From Scytolyngbya sp. HA4215-MV1 (GTDB lineage Bacteria; Cyanobacteriota; Cyanobacteriia; Leptolyngbyales; Leptolyngbyaceae), in NCBI GenBank assembly GCA_019359045.1, contig JAHHIA010000010.1:186001-250000 (forward strand): 64,000 nt of DNA, given 5' to 3'. The position numbers and the translations under genes are program-made. Below the pieces are notes generated by a model. It made no database searches. It was not told where the DNA came from and saw only the letters and a program-made list of their open reading frames with translations. Below, in pieces: positions 26,576 to 37,400 of the stretch. Position 1 is the first letter of the stretch. Every line of letters begins with the position of its first letter.

Positions 26576-26809
26576 CCGTTCTTGCTCCATGAAATCGCAC
26601 AACGGATTGGCATTTTGGTCAGTACCTTAGCGGCTGATGCAATTTGGAATCAGTTACTCTATGCATAATTGGGCATTGCCAAAAGCCAGATTCCCAGAAC
26701 TGCCAAAGATGCCGAGAATCTAGGAATTTCCAGCCTTCCGCTTCCTTCACCCCAAAACTCATCTCCAGAAGAGGTTGTCTTGATACGGTAAGCACCTTAG
26801 TGTGTGTCT

Positions 26810-28549
26810 ATGATTGAGAAGCTACCCACAGACAACCCAGCCATTATGCAGCTTGACTCTAGACCCACCCCCGCGTCCAAGGCATCCTCCCATGCCAGTG
26901 AGGTCACCTCCCAACCCCAACCCTGGTGGCGATCGATCCGCCCGATCGGTGCCTGTGCCCTCGAAGGACTTGCCTTTCGTGGCGATGCCCTGATTGCCCT
27001 CGACACCGTGCGGGGCTACCTGCTGCAAATCGATTGCCTCACCGACGACACCCAAATCCTCAACCCTCACCAAGTTGACACTTTCTCTGGTGCAACCGGG
27101 TTGGCAATCTGGCAGGAACAGATCTGGTTCGCCAAAGAAAACAGCGTCTACTTCTGCAACTGGCACGATTTCAAACCCCAGCACTTCGTCACCCTGCCCT
27201 ATCCCGTCAACGGCATCGGCATCTGGGAAGCCACCGTCTATGTCGCCAGCCAAAAATCCGGCTACATCACCATCTTCGATCGGCAAACCCGCCGACAGAT
27301 CACCCGCTTCCCCATGCCCGGAGTTGGTGAAGAAAACCTCACCGTGCGCGGCGAAGAACTCTGGGTCTGCGATCGCATCGAACAAACCGTCTACTGCATG
27401 GATCGTGCCACTGGCGAAATCTACTTCAGTGTCCTCACCCCGTTTGAATTTCCCACCGGGCTAGCCTTCCACCGCCACCCCCAAACTGGCAAAGACATCC
27501 TCTACGTCGTCTATGCCGGAGAAGAAACCTACATCCGCGACAACCCCAATAACCTGGAAACGCCTTACGAGCTAACCTTTCGCGATCGCACCTTCATCCA
27601 TCCCCTGCACTTCGAGTATCACGAAAAAGAACGGTACGCCCTCTCCAACGGCTACCGGGTGGAAATGTCCTATATCGAAGAACTGCTGCCCTTAGAAGAA
27701 GTGCATCTGGAAAAGCTGGAATGGCGCATCGCCCTACCCACCGAAACCCCCCGCCAAAAAGTGGTGAAAGTGGAACCCTTTGGCATACCCTTTGTCGAAG
27801 AAATCCAAGATGGGCAACGGGTTGCCGTCTTCCACTTCGACACCCTCACCCCCAACGAACGCCGCATCTTTGGTTGGAAAGCGCTACTGGAAGTCCGCGG
27901 TATCAAGTATCTGCTCAAGCCTTCCGAAGTCGAAAAAAGTCCCGCCCTCTCCGCCGATTTTCAAAGCCGTTACCTGGTCGATGATGATGAACTGGCGATG
28001 GATACCGAGGTAATCCAGCAAGCCGCCAAAGCCGCTATCGGCACCGAAACCAACCTGCTCCGCAAGATTCTGAAAATCCGCAACTATGTCTACGATCGCT
28101 TGTCCTATAGCTTGACCGATCGCATCGAACCCCCCGATGTTGTACTGGAGCGCGGTGTTGGCTCCTGCGGCGAATATGTTGGCGTACTGTTAGCACTGGC
28201 ACGCCTGAATGGTATCGCCTGCCGCACCGTTGGGCGCTACAAATGCCCTCCCCATGCTGACCATCACCATTTGCCCCTGCAACCCGACTACAACCATGTT
28301 TGGCTGGAATTTTATGTGCCCGGATTTGGCTGGTTGCCGATGGAGTCCAATCCCGATGACATTACCGAACGCGGTCCCTACCCTACCCGCTTTTTCATGG
28401 GCTTGCCCTGGTATCACGCTGAAATTGGCAAAGGCATTGCGTTTGAAACGCTGAACTCTGCCAACGGTGGGGTGGACGTGTCGATCGGGGAACTGGCAAT
28501 CAACCACGTCCGCTTCACCATCTTGGGCGAACTCATCCCTACGGAGTGA
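26810..28549 (+). CDS. Two-domain protein: beta-propeller-like N-terminus and transglutaminase-like C-terminus
   Basis: 579 residues from the ATG at 26810; GTG 26804 and ATG 26846 are alternatives. Residues about 40-230 carry propeller-like strands (GLAFRGDALIALDTVRGYLL, VYVASQKSGYITIFDRQTR). Residues about 395-530 are a transglutaminase-like cysteine protease fold. The cysteine is in GVGSCGEYVGVLLALARLNG, the histidine in DYNHVWLEFYVPGFGWLPM, and the aspartate in ESNPDD. No signal peptide is seen, so it may act in the cytoplasm. The usual role is peptide hydrolysis or crosslinking; the target is unknown. It ends 9 bp before the end of a convergent gene. Confidence 0.82.
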   Translation: MIEKLPTDNPAIMQLDSRPTPASKASSHASEVTSQPQPWWRSIRPIGACALEGLAFRGDALIALDTVRGYLLQIDCLTDDTQILNPHQVDTFSGATGLAIWQEQIWFAKENSVYFCNWHDFKPQHFVTLPYPVNGIGIWEATVYVASQKSGYITIFDRQTRRQITRFPMPGVGEENLTVRGEELWVCDRIEQTVYCMDRATGEIYFSVLTPFEFPTGLAFHRHPQTGKDILYVVYAGEETYIRDNPNNLETPYELTFRDRTFIHPLHFEYHEKERYALSNGYRVEMSYIEELLPLEEVHLEKLEWRIALPTETPRQKVVKVEPFGIPFVEEIQDGQRVAVFHFDTLTPNERRIFGWKALLEVRGIKYLLKPSEVEKSPALSADFQSRYLVDDDELAMDTEVIQQAAKAAIGTETNLLRKILKIRNYVYDRLSYSLTDRIEPPDVVLERGVGSCGEYVGVLLALARLNGIACRTVGRYKCPPHADHHHLPLQPDYNHVWLEFYVPGFGWLPMESNPDDITERGPYPTRFFMGLPWYHAEIGKGIAFETLNSANGGVDVSIGELAINHVRFTILGELIPTE

Positions 28550-28558
28550 CGCTGGGTT

Positions 28559-30559
28559 TTATTGGGGAGGCGTCAAAATCTCTTGCCGCACTGCTTTGGG
28601 AGAGTCCCCAGCAATATTCACGCGATAGCGCTCTGGTGAAAAGGCAACCTGAATTTGCTTTTCCACACAAATAGCGGAGAACTTTTGAAACAGCGCTTGA
28701 GCCTGGGGAGGCTGAGAAGCGTCAGAAGATTTTTCGCTGGGCAGCGATGTCGCAGCCAATTGGGGGTTGAGCGTCACTAGAAAATCTCGAAACCCCATAA
28801 AAGCCAATTCATAGACCGCCTTGCGGGTAAATTCTCCCTGAAAGTAACCGCCATGTACATCAATGCGTCCCAGCAACCAGGAAATCATTAATACTGGGTA
28901 GACAATGAAATTCAGTAAGGGAAATTGATCCAATCGGTAGCTCAAAATCGCTTGTTTTTTGGACGATCGCTGACCCTTTTGATACTTGTAATCGACATAA
29001 TTAGTGCAGTCGAAATAAGTGAATAAATCGGCAATGGCGATCGCTTGGGTATCTCCTTCCGGTTGTAGTTCTTTCAACGAAACACTGCTGAGCAACTTAT
29101 TGATTTCCAAATAGTTTGCTAACTGCACAGGTGGATTGGTCGTCATCGTAGTGGCATTCACCACTCCATATTTGGGATCTTTTTTCCGATCTAAAGGAGA
29201 CACGGTCACATTTCCCAATCGGTGACCATGAATTCGTTCACTGGTGGGGAAACTAAAGTAATTGGCTGCTGTGGAAGCAACCCGCAGTGCCAAATCTCCC
29301 TCATTACTAAACAAATACGCTTCACTAAATCGGCGCAAGGAGGATCGCAAAAAATTCGCCCGCCCTTCCGCGATCGCATTGGCAGGAATATCGGGTGAAG
29401 CAAGGACTAATCGCCCTAGACAAAAGGCTCGCCCAATATCTGAAGGCGGCGCTTTGCCATCACTATCCAAGGTGCCGATCGAACGAGAATCAAACACATC
29501 CGACAAAATTCTCACCGCATTTGTGGTCACAAAAGCACCCATACTATGGGCGATAAAGCTGAGCTTGATTCTCTTTTCGTCCCAATTTGCGATCGCTTTT
29601 TGATATTCAGTTTGCGCAATATTAATTGCATCTTCAGCAATCTTCAGAAATAAATCATCCTCACAATCAACCTGACAAGATTGCTGTACTCGTTGGAGCA
29701 AAGCTCGAAATTCAGCACTCTTCCAATCGATTTTAATTTGCTCTTTCAAAAGCTCTCGACGAAACGAATCAAAGATTTTCAAAAGAACTGACTGATCGAT
29801 ATCTGGATGCTGTTCAAAATATTTTTTTTGAAGTGACTGAGCCAGAACTTGGTTCACTTCGTAGTCAATTAACCCTTGATCTAATTGCCGAATGAGTTCC
29901 ACCAGATCGGGCACCCCAAATTGGGCTGCTCGATAATTATCGCGAAAATACAACACTATCCGCAAAAGGATTAATGCAATAACTAAGGTGGGTACAAACA
30001 ATGCCAGAACGAATAGAAAAGAGATATCACCTGAGAACAGTGCAATTAACAGGGCCGCGAAGATACCCCCAAATAGCAAAAAACTCAGCAATACAGGCAA
30101 AGATTGTAGGGCTCGAAGCAAATGTTTGCTCAGGCTTTTCATGCTTTCTGAGGGCCAGCGATAGCCTAAGAAAACCGAGTTTTTACCAATCTGATTGTTT
30201 CGGGCATATTGCCAGATTTCCTGATACCAATCTTTGACGGGACCAATTTGCATGTTGTAGCCATGAATGGCAATTACAAGTTCAGCCCGCTCATCTTTCC
30301 GATCGTTTTTTGCGTAAAGACTAGCCGCAATACGTTCGATCGCGTGCTGCGGATCAGGCAAAAAAGTGACTCCCTGTAAGAGCGTTGGATCAATTGCCTG
30401 GAGTGGATTTTCCTCTCCTTTTTCCTCAATATTGGTCGGGGCAGTACTCACCGCAAAAAAACCAGGCAAATCCTGTTTTGAATTTGAATTGGTAACCGAT
30501 GAATTCACCGCATTGTGATCGGGCTTAAACTGGTATAACGCAACGAGAGGAATACCCAT
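28559..30559 (-). CDS. Membrane-inserted alpha/beta hydrolase, downstream paralog
   Basis: 666 residues from the ATG at 30559, which has AGGAA eight bases upstream; the alternative start at 30643 lies inside a repeat. The hydrolase core begins ELVIAIHGYNMQIGPVKDWY and FLGYRWPSE. The nucleophile elbow is SFIAHSMGAF, with the serine at residue 339. Two transmembrane helices (residues about 160-205) are inserted between the start of the fold and the nucleophile. The first elbow glycine is an alanine, unlike the paralog upstream. No signal peptide is present. A lipase or esterase role is inferred. Confidence 0.82.
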   Translation of the reverse strand: MGIPLVALYQFKPDHNAVNSSVTNSNSKQDLPGFFAVSTAPTNIEEKGEENPLQAIDPTLLQGVTFLPDPQHAIERIAASLYAKNDRKDERAELVIAIHGYNMQIGPVKDWYQEIWQYARNNQIGKNSVFLGYRWPSESMKSLSKHLLRALQSLPVLLSFLLFGGIFAALLIALFSGDISFLFVLALFVPTLVIALILLRIVLYFRDNYRAAQFGVPDLVELIRQLDQGLIDYEVNQVLAQSLQKKYFEQHPDIDQSVLLKIFDSFRRELLKEQIKIDWKSAEFRALLQRVQQSCQVDCEDDLFLKIAEDAINIAQTEYQKAIANWDEKRIKLSFIAHSMGAFVTTNAVRILSDVFDSRSIGTLDSDGKAPPSDIGRAFCLGRLVLASPDIPANAIAEGRANFLRSSLRRFSEAYLFSNEGDLALRVASTAANYFSFPTSERIHGHRLGNVTVSPLDRKKDPKYGVVNATTMTTNPPVQLANYLEINKLLSSVSLKELQPEGDTQAIAIADLFTYFDCTNYVDYKYQKGQRSSKKQAILSYRLDQFPLLNFIVYPVLMISWLLGRIDVHGGYFQGEFTRKAVYELAFMGFRDFLVTLNPQLAATSLPSEKSSDASQPPQAQALFQKFSAICVEKQIQVAFSPERYRVNIAGDSPKAVRQEILTPPQ

Positions 30560-30572
30560 GGTTCGAGTTCCT

Positions 30573-30661
30573 GGTAGTGTTTCAAAGGTGTTGTTGGTAT
30601 TTTTGAAAGCTTTATCTAGCAAAGCTTTCAAAAATACCAACAACCTATCTAGAACATAACC
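30573..30661 (+). repeat. 89-bp dispersed hairpin repeat, copy 1
   Basis: Runs from GGTAGTGTTTCAA to AGAACATAACC. Its centre is a perfect 24-bp stem with a 7-nt loop: arms 30590-30613 and 30621-30644. The outer bases match copy 2 (56947-57035) in opposite orientation. It fills nearly the whole 109-bp gap between the two paralogous hydrolase genes. Any transcript crossing the gap would fold strongly, which could set relative expression of the two genes. Confidence 0.85.
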
Positions 30662-30668
30662 GAGTTCC

Positions 30669-32885
30669 TTAATTCGGTTTTGATGAATCGGTTTTGGGAG
30701 TCTGAGTAATACTCTTTAAGGTAGAGGTCCCTGCATCTTTGCCGAGTGTATCTAAGAGCGGTTCCTGTGCCAAAATGCCTAATCTCACTGCGTCTCGATC
30801 GCGCCCTAAAACATCCACCATATAACGTTCTGGAGAAGCAGCAACCTGAATACATTTTTGCTCACAAACCCAGGAGAAATATCGAATCGCGATTCGACGT
30901 TTTTCAATCAGTAAGTCGGACAGCTCAGAATCATTTGAATTACTAGTCTTGAGTTTTTCGATGGCTTGATTTAGGGCTGGAATTCGAGCCAAGCGATCCT
31001 TGAGTGGGTTAGGTAAGGGATTGGTAATCCCTAATTCTTCTGGCGTCTCTAAAACTAGGGAGTCAAGCAATCCCTTAAAGCCGACAAATGCCAAGCGATA
31101 AATTAATCGCTTACTGAGCCTGCCCCAAAAATACCCCCCATGGACATCTCGCCCTTTGGGAAAGGTATCGGGGCTGAATTGTGCATAGGCAAACAAAAGT
31201 TTCAAATAATCTGGCAATTTCAAGGGTGAGCGTTGCCGATCGCAAATCATCACATTGAAAACATCGGTTTGGTGCACCAGGTCATTGCTGTCTTTGAACT
31301 TGCCATAATCCGTTCTATCTCGATATTCGGTACAGTCAAAGTACGTAAATAAATCTGCGATCGACTCTGGATCTTTTTGATCCTTTTCTAGCGATTCTTG
31401 CTCCCCCTTGACCTCCGCTTGAGGATCTAAACTTTGGTTATTGTTTTTCTGAAGCACACTCACTTCTAGATAGCCTAGCAAGTGTTCAACCGGGATTTGA
31501 GGTAAGCGGCTTAAATTTACCACTCCATAAGATGATTGGCTTTCTTTGGGATTGACCGTTACATTACCCAAGCGATACCCTTGTGTGCGCGTTTTTGCCG
31601 GAAATGAGAAATAATTTGCTGCTGTAGAAGCCATTCTTAGCGCCAAATCTCCCTCATTACTAAAGAGATAGGCTTCTTCAAATCGTCGTAGGGACGATCG
31701 TAAAAAATTGGCGCGTCCTGAAACAATTGCCCTGACCGGAATATCTGGTGAAGCTAAGACTAACCGACCCAATGAAAAGACTCTACCCACTCTGGAAGAT
31801 GGGCTTTTTTCAGTACTATTCAGTGCCCCGATCGACTGCTGATCAAAAACATCAGAAAGAATGCGAATCACCTGAGTCGTGACTAGACCTCCCATACTAT
31901 GTCCAATAAAGCTCAACTTCACAGGTTTATGCCGCCAGTAGCTTACTGCTTTGTCATATTGCTGTTGACCAATCTGAGCGACTTCCTGAGCAATTTGAAC
32001 CAGCACTTCATCGCCTAAACTGACCGAACAAGCTTGCCGGATCGTACTGAGCAAAAGCACAAATTTAGGGTTTTCTGGATTAATTTCCACTTCTTTTCTA
32101 TCCAGTGCTTGCCGAATTTGAGCGATCGTTTCAGCTAAAACTGCTTCGTTAAATTCGATTTGATTTAACGCGCAATTTGTTTTAATGGGTGTAATGAAAT
32201 CTTCCTGATTTAATAAGTCTTCAATTCGGCGATCGATGAGACTTTGATCCAGCTGCCTGATCAGCTCCATCAGATCTGGTACCCCGTAGTTAATTGCGCG
32301 ATAAGAATCTCGAAAATAAAGAACGATCCTAAGAATAAATAGGGTAAAAAATAGGGTAAAGAAAAAGACTCCCACGATCGTTGGAATGAGCGATAACCAA
32401 GTCCATTGACTTGCCCAGAAAGTTAGTAATCCCGCCAAAACTAAACCTGAAATTGCCAAAGAAATACCACCACTCAGCAACCCATAGAGTGCCAAAGGTA
32501 AGGCTGCAAATGCATCCTTAAAACTGCCAGGAACATGTTCTGAGGGCCAACGATAGCCCAAAAAAACTGAGCTATTTTTACGATTCTGAATACATTTATC
32601 TTCATTAATATACGTACACAAAGATTCGTACCATTGTCTCACTCCGTCAATATTGTCTTGCCCCGCCCCTGTGTTGTAACCATGAATCGTAATGACCAAT
32701 CCCAATTCATCCGTTGAGAGTTGACTATTTTGATAAAGTTGTTCCACTACATCCTTAATCGTAGGAGGAAAAACATCCCTGACAACTGAATCATCTTCAA
32801 CATTGGCAGGTGCTGTACTTTTGGCGAAATATCCAGGAATCTCTAACGTTTGACCTGGAAATAGGTTTTCGATCAAAACATCCAT
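30669..32885 (-). CDS. Membrane-inserted alpha/beta hydrolase, upstream paralog
   Basis: 738 residues. It shares its architecture with the gene downstream: LVITIHGYNTGAG, FLGYRWPSEHVPG, two membrane helices at about residues 140-190, then the elbow SFIGHSMGGLVTT with the nucleophile serine at residue 330 in a canonical GxSxG. A long shared block follows, including RVFSLGRLVLASPDIPVRAI and FLRSSLRRFEEAYLFSNEGD. The C-terminal 200 residues differ more. These are a tandem gene duplication. The upstream spacer holds no other leftward gene, so it probably carries the operon promoter. Confidence 0.82.
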   Translation of the reverse strand: MDVLIENLFPGQTLEIPGYFAKSTAPANVEDDSVVRDVFPPTIKDVVEQLYQNSQLSTDELGLVITIHGYNTGAGQDNIDGVRQWYESLCTYINEDKCIQNRKNSSVFLGYRWPSEHVPGSFKDAFAALPLALYGLLSGGISLAISGLVLAGLLTFWASQWTWLSLIPTIVGVFFFTLFFTLFILRIVLYFRDSYRAINYGVPDLMELIRQLDQSLIDRRIEDLLNQEDFITPIKTNCALNQIEFNEAVLAETIAQIRQALDRKEVEINPENPKFVLLLSTIRQACSVSLGDEVLVQIAQEVAQIGQQQYDKAVSYWRHKPVKLSFIGHSMGGLVTTQVIRILSDVFDQQSIGALNSTEKSPSSRVGRVFSLGRLVLASPDIPVRAIVSGRANFLRSSLRRFEEAYLFSNEGDLALRMASTAANYFSFPAKTRTQGYRLGNVTVNPKESQSSYGVVNLSRLPQIPVEHLLGYLEVSVLQKNNNQSLDPQAEVKGEQESLEKDQKDPESIADLFTYFDCTEYRDRTDYGKFKDSNDLVHQTDVFNVMICDRQRSPLKLPDYLKLLFAYAQFSPDTFPKGRDVHGGYFWGRLSKRLIYRLAFVGFKGLLDSLVLETPEELGITNPLPNPLKDRLARIPALNQAIEKLKTSNSNDSELSDLLIEKRRIAIRYFSWVCEQKCIQVAASPERYMVDVLGRDRDAVRLGILAQEPLLDTLGKDAGTSTLKSITQTPKTDSSKPN

Positions 32886-33546
32886 GCCTTGTAATGCTCC
32901 CCTGTTGTAGTCATTTACCAGTCTATTGAAAAGCTTTGCTCTCCCATCATGCAGTATTGTGAAGCGATCAATGAGCCAGGTACATCAAAGTGAATAAAGA
33001 TTAAATGACGATGACTCTTGACATTAAGCAAACACTAAAACAAAAAGCTTCCATTTTCGGAATTTCCCAAAATTAAAATGAAATAGCTCGATTACTTAAG
33101 AATTAAAAATCGTTTTTATCGTACTAAAAAAAATTATTTTCATCATCTCCAAGTGATACAAATCCACTCAGCTCCAGATCGGAAATCATGCCTTAGTTAA
33201 AAGTTAAAGCTTTTTTACAAAAAATGGACGGAAAAGAGAAGCAGATATCGTGCAGTGCTTCAATTTTCTCCGAAACTTACCGAGAAGATTCAAGCAACCT
33301 ACTTTTCTTAAAATTAGTCGATATGGGATGGAAATATCCTGACTCGTTTGTGTGGTTTATGACAAGGGCGATCGAATTGCACAGCCTGTTTCTTCGCACG
33401 AAATCCTGCGCTGATTGTTACGATATTCCGTGTCCGAAGGCTGCAATTTTGCTGTTCAACCATGAAACTGACGGGTCGTTACCACGAACCATTGATTTGT
33501 GGGTCAAGCTTGCGTTACTGTGAATTGGCTAATTGGGGGACGGTAC
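32886..33546. other. Intergenic region, about 660 bp
   Basis: An AT-rich divergent spacer between the hydrolase pair and hisA. A 99-residue open frame at 33224-33523 has no ribosome-binding site and no family I recognise, so I do not call it. The part near 33060-33150 is unusually A/T-rich, consistent with promoter DNA. Confidence 0.45.
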
Positions 33547-34320
33547 ATGGAAGTGATTCCCGCGATCGACTTGTTGGACGGACGCTGTGTCCGTCTTTAC
33601 CAGGGCGATTATGCACAAGCGCAAACGTTTGATGAAAATCCAGTTGCCGTAGCGCGGCAATGGAGTAGTCAGGGCGCAACTCGGTTACATCTTGTTGATC
33701 TGGATGGTGCTAAGGCTGGCCATCCTGTCAATCTGGCGGTCATTGAAGCAGTGGTTCGAGCTGTGGATATCCCTATCCAGGTGGGGGGAGGGCTGCGCGA
33801 TCGTCAAAGTGTTGCAACCTTGCTGGCAACCGGAGTCCAACGAGCCATTTTGGGCACTGTCGCAGTGGAGCATCCTGACTTGATTGCCCAGTTGTGTCAA
33901 GAATTTCCAGGACAGATTGTGGTTGGCATTGATGCCCGGAACGGACGAGTTGCGACGCGTGGTTGGCTAGAAACGTCTGAGGTATTGGCAACCGATTTGG
34001 CACAACAAATGGCATCTCTAGGAGCTGATGCCATTATTTATACAGATATCCACCGAGATGGCACCCTACAGGGACCCAATCTAGAAGCGATGCGAGAACT
34101 GGCAAATGCGGTGAATATTCCAGTGATTGCTTCCGGGGGAGTGAGTTCAGTCACAGATTTGCTCAGTTTGCTAGCGTTGGAGCCATTAGGAGTCACGGGT
34201 GCGATCGTCGGTCGGGCACTCTACACCGGGGATGTGGTGTTAAAAGAAGCGCTGCGAGCTGTGGGCTCCGGTCGCTGGCAAGATGTCCCCCCCGATTTTG
34301 GCTCCTCTGCTTTTGCTTGA
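33547..34320 (+). CDS. hisA: Phosphoribosylformimino-5-aminoimidazole carboxamide ribotide isomerase
   Basis: 257 residues from the ATG at 33547, preceded by [31 protein letters not shown] is the standard HisA start with the catalytic aspartate at residue 8. The barrel motifs [27 protein letters not shown] (second catalytic aspartate), [14 protein letters not shown] and [10 protein letters not shown] are all present. HisA catalyses the fourth step of histidine synthesis. No other his gene is near, as usual in cyanobacteria where these genes are scattered. Confidence 0.97.
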   Translation: MEVIPAIDLLDGRCVRLYQGDYAQAQTFDENPVAVARQWSSQGATRLHLVDLDGAKAGHPVNLAVIEAVVRAVDIPIQVGGGLRDRQSVATLLATGVQRAILGTVAVEHPDLIAQLCQEFPGQIVVGIDARNGRVATRGWLETSEVLATDLAQQMASLGADAIIYTDIHRDGTLQGPNLEAMRELANAVNIPVIASGGVSSVTDLLSLLALEPLGVTGAIVGRALYTGDVVLKEALRAVGSGRWQDVPPDFGSSAFA

Positions 34321-34409
34321 GTGGGAGCGGTATGTCGAAATGATCGCCGATCGCGCCTCGATCACGGTAAACCATGCCTACGAATTCAATGTGATTCAAC
34401 GCTCATCGG

Positions 34410-37400
34410 TCAGCTCGGGGTGGAAACCTGCTTTAACTTATTTTGGGCTTGTTCTTTGGCAGAACGATTTTCCTGCCAATATTGGAATTTAGCAATCACA
34501 ATGTGCTCAACCACGCCCCCCAACTGTCGGACTTGTTGCACCATATCGGCTGTGCCACCGGGACCATCGCCCCCTTGTCCATCCCAGAGTGCAATCAAGC
34601 GGATGCGCTTAATATCATGCACCAGAGTGGCGTAAAGTGCCCAGCGGTTATTTCGTCCATAGGGGTTTTCTCCAATGGGCACCGGACCCAAGCGTTCTGG
34701 TTGAAGATTGACCGTCACATTGGGGTGATTGAGGATGTTGTAGAAGCGATCGACCCAGGTATCGCCTGCAAAGTAAACCGAATCTCTGAGAAATTCGGCG
34801 GGTTCAAAAGGTAGATATACCTCCACCCGCATATTGTACTTAAGGCAAGCTTCCACAAATAGAATATCGCCCCCACAAGCCAACCCAGGCACAATGGCAA
34901 TGCAATTGGCGAGAGCTTCCAATTTTTTCAGTGTTTCTTCAAGTTGTTTGGTTGCCTCTGCCTCCATTGCCGCCGGAAAACGAGGTTTGGGTCGATCTGG
35001 TCTGTCGATCATATGTCCAGTAAACAAAAAGACTTGCGCAGGTTTACTGATTTCTTCTTCGGTTTCTAATGTGGCAAACAATTGCTCTTGTTGTTCGAAG
35101 CGATTGAGTTCATTTTGCAGAACCGTAATGCCAGCCTGAACATGTTCTGGTCGAAACTTAAGCAGTTGCATCAATTTCAGTTGGTCAATGGTCGTTTGCA
35201 AGCCAAATTTGTTTTTCCACAAAATCGCTAGCGCTTTGCGATAAGCCGTTGCCACTGCCTGAGGAGTATCTGCGACACAAACTGCCAGATCACCCAGAGA
35301 AAGAGCAGCCCAGTTGTCATTGGGGGATTTATTAAGTGCACTTTCCAAACAGAACTGAACAGACCCTTTCAGAGCAGACAGCTTGCGGAGATAGCTCAGT
35401 TCATCAGTATCACCACTTTTCACTTCTGCCACTTTTGACAGGTGAGCCAGCAAGGCGGTCAAAGTCAGTGCGTTAATGCCTGGATAATATTGGTTTTGAT
35501 CCAGTTGATAGCCCCGTAAATAGTTGAAAATGGACTTTTGCAAGAGGGAAGATGTTTCGTAGGCAACCTGAATGCGTCTATTTTCATCTTTGATTTCCAC
35601 CCAATTTTGCTTCCACAAATCCTTGTAGATTCTCGCCAGATAAGCTGTCGCTTCTACGCAATCGGGCACATCTTCCAGCAATTTTTCCAGCTTGACGATC
35701 GCCTCATCCGATTGCCCCAAACGGCTGAGATGAAAGGCTTCTTCGCAACGGAACTCAATGTTATCTGGATTGATTTGTAACCCCTGACGATATTGTTTGA
35801 GGGCGAGTGCCGAGTTGCCCATGCTTCTGAGGGCTTTGCCAGCCTCTGCCAGAATGTCTTCTTTAATTAGGGGATTGCTGACTTCTTCTGCCAACAACAC
35901 CACATCCCCGATGCGCTTTTGCCGTTGGGCGATCGCAATGCGCGATTGCAGCGTTGTGTATTCTTGCCAGTAGCCCGTTGCCAACGGAGTTCGCAGGGTT
36001 TTGCGATCGGGTTCTATCAATCCGGTTAGCAGGTTAAAAATGGGACTATGCACCCGGTTGCGTTCAGAAGTCCAGGTCGCCTGAATCATCTGCATCAGGG
36101 CTTGTTTATCTTTTTCAAGAAACTGGAAATCGGGACAACCGCTTTCATCGCAGTGATAGGGCAAGGTGCGGACGTTGAAAATATCGAATGGCATGTATGC
36201 CCGTCCGGCTTGGATGTGCACCACCCCCCGTCGCCGGAAGGCATGACGAATTCCTAACTCGTAGAATACATTGGCATTGTCAATACTCAAATCGGCAATC
36301 ACCAATTCTGCCAGCAATAATTCCTGGAACATATCGGTGAGAATGTCACCACTCACCGCTTCCTCATCGGCTCGAAAAGACTCGAACCCCGCTTCTTCCA
36401 GGGCGGGTTTGATCAACGTCTGATAGATGCTGTTGAAATCGATCCAGCGTCCATCAGGTCCTTGTTTGCGCCCAAACGGCATCACGACGAATGCATGGGG
36501 ACGTCCTGGTTTAGGCGGTGGGGGTGGCGCTGATTCAGGTTTGACAGCGTGTGCAGGTGCGATCGGCTCGGCTTTGCCATTGTTTGGGGTTGGGGCAACA
36601 ACGACTGCGGTTGCAATGCTTGCTTCCGGCTCCTGGGGTTCGTTACTGCTGGCAGGTTTGAGTAAGAGCGTTTCTACGGCTGTGGGGTCTTGTACCTCAA
36701 GTAAATGCTCTACCATGTTGGCAGATGGGCTACCTTTCAGCGCTTGCTCTAACTCAACGGGGATGGGCTGGTTCAGCGTGACTTGAATTAGATCAGGTGG
36801 AGTGGCTTGCAGCAGGTCAAGGGAGGCTCTGATCTGATCTTCCATTTGCCGATAAGGGCTTTCTATCGCTGTTTCAGTTGCCAAAACCAGATGGAAGAAT
36901 GTCTGACCAGTCCGTTCTGAGCGCGGCAAGCTTTGCCAGTAGTCTCGCAATAGGGTCATCCCCAGAGCCAGCTGGCTCTGGGTTTCAAGCCGTTGATTGA
37001 GTGCGGTCATCCTCAGCCAGAGCAGCAGGGCTAGCCCCAAGGTGGCAGCGATCGCCCCCAAACCCAACCAGTCGGCGCTTAATACTGGCAGCAACACGAT
37101 CGTTCCACCGCATCCCACTATCGCTATCTGGTAGCGATCGCGCATCAACGACAAATGGTTCACTTGCTGAGACGATCTCGCTAGTTGGGGAGAGAGCCGT
37201 TCTTGCACATACGCATCCGGCAACAAATCCGAGGTGTTGTCCAGCGCTGGATAGGTTTCGATGCTGTGCAATAGCCAGCTTCCCTTCAGGCGCTCTTGTA
37301 GCTGTTGTTGAATTTTGGCAATTTGCTGATTTAACCAAACCTCGCGTTCAGGGGTTTGCTGCAGCAGGGTGCGATAGAGGTAAATCGCTCGTTCGGTGGT

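Noticed and set aside
26822-27385. 187-residue minus-strand open frame
   Set aside because: Antisense to the propeller-transglutaminase gene; Gly/Asp-rich composition typical of a shadow frame.
33224-33523. 99-residue open frame upstream of hisA
   Set aside because: No ribosome-binding site, no recognisable motif and AT-rich spacer composition; likely chance.
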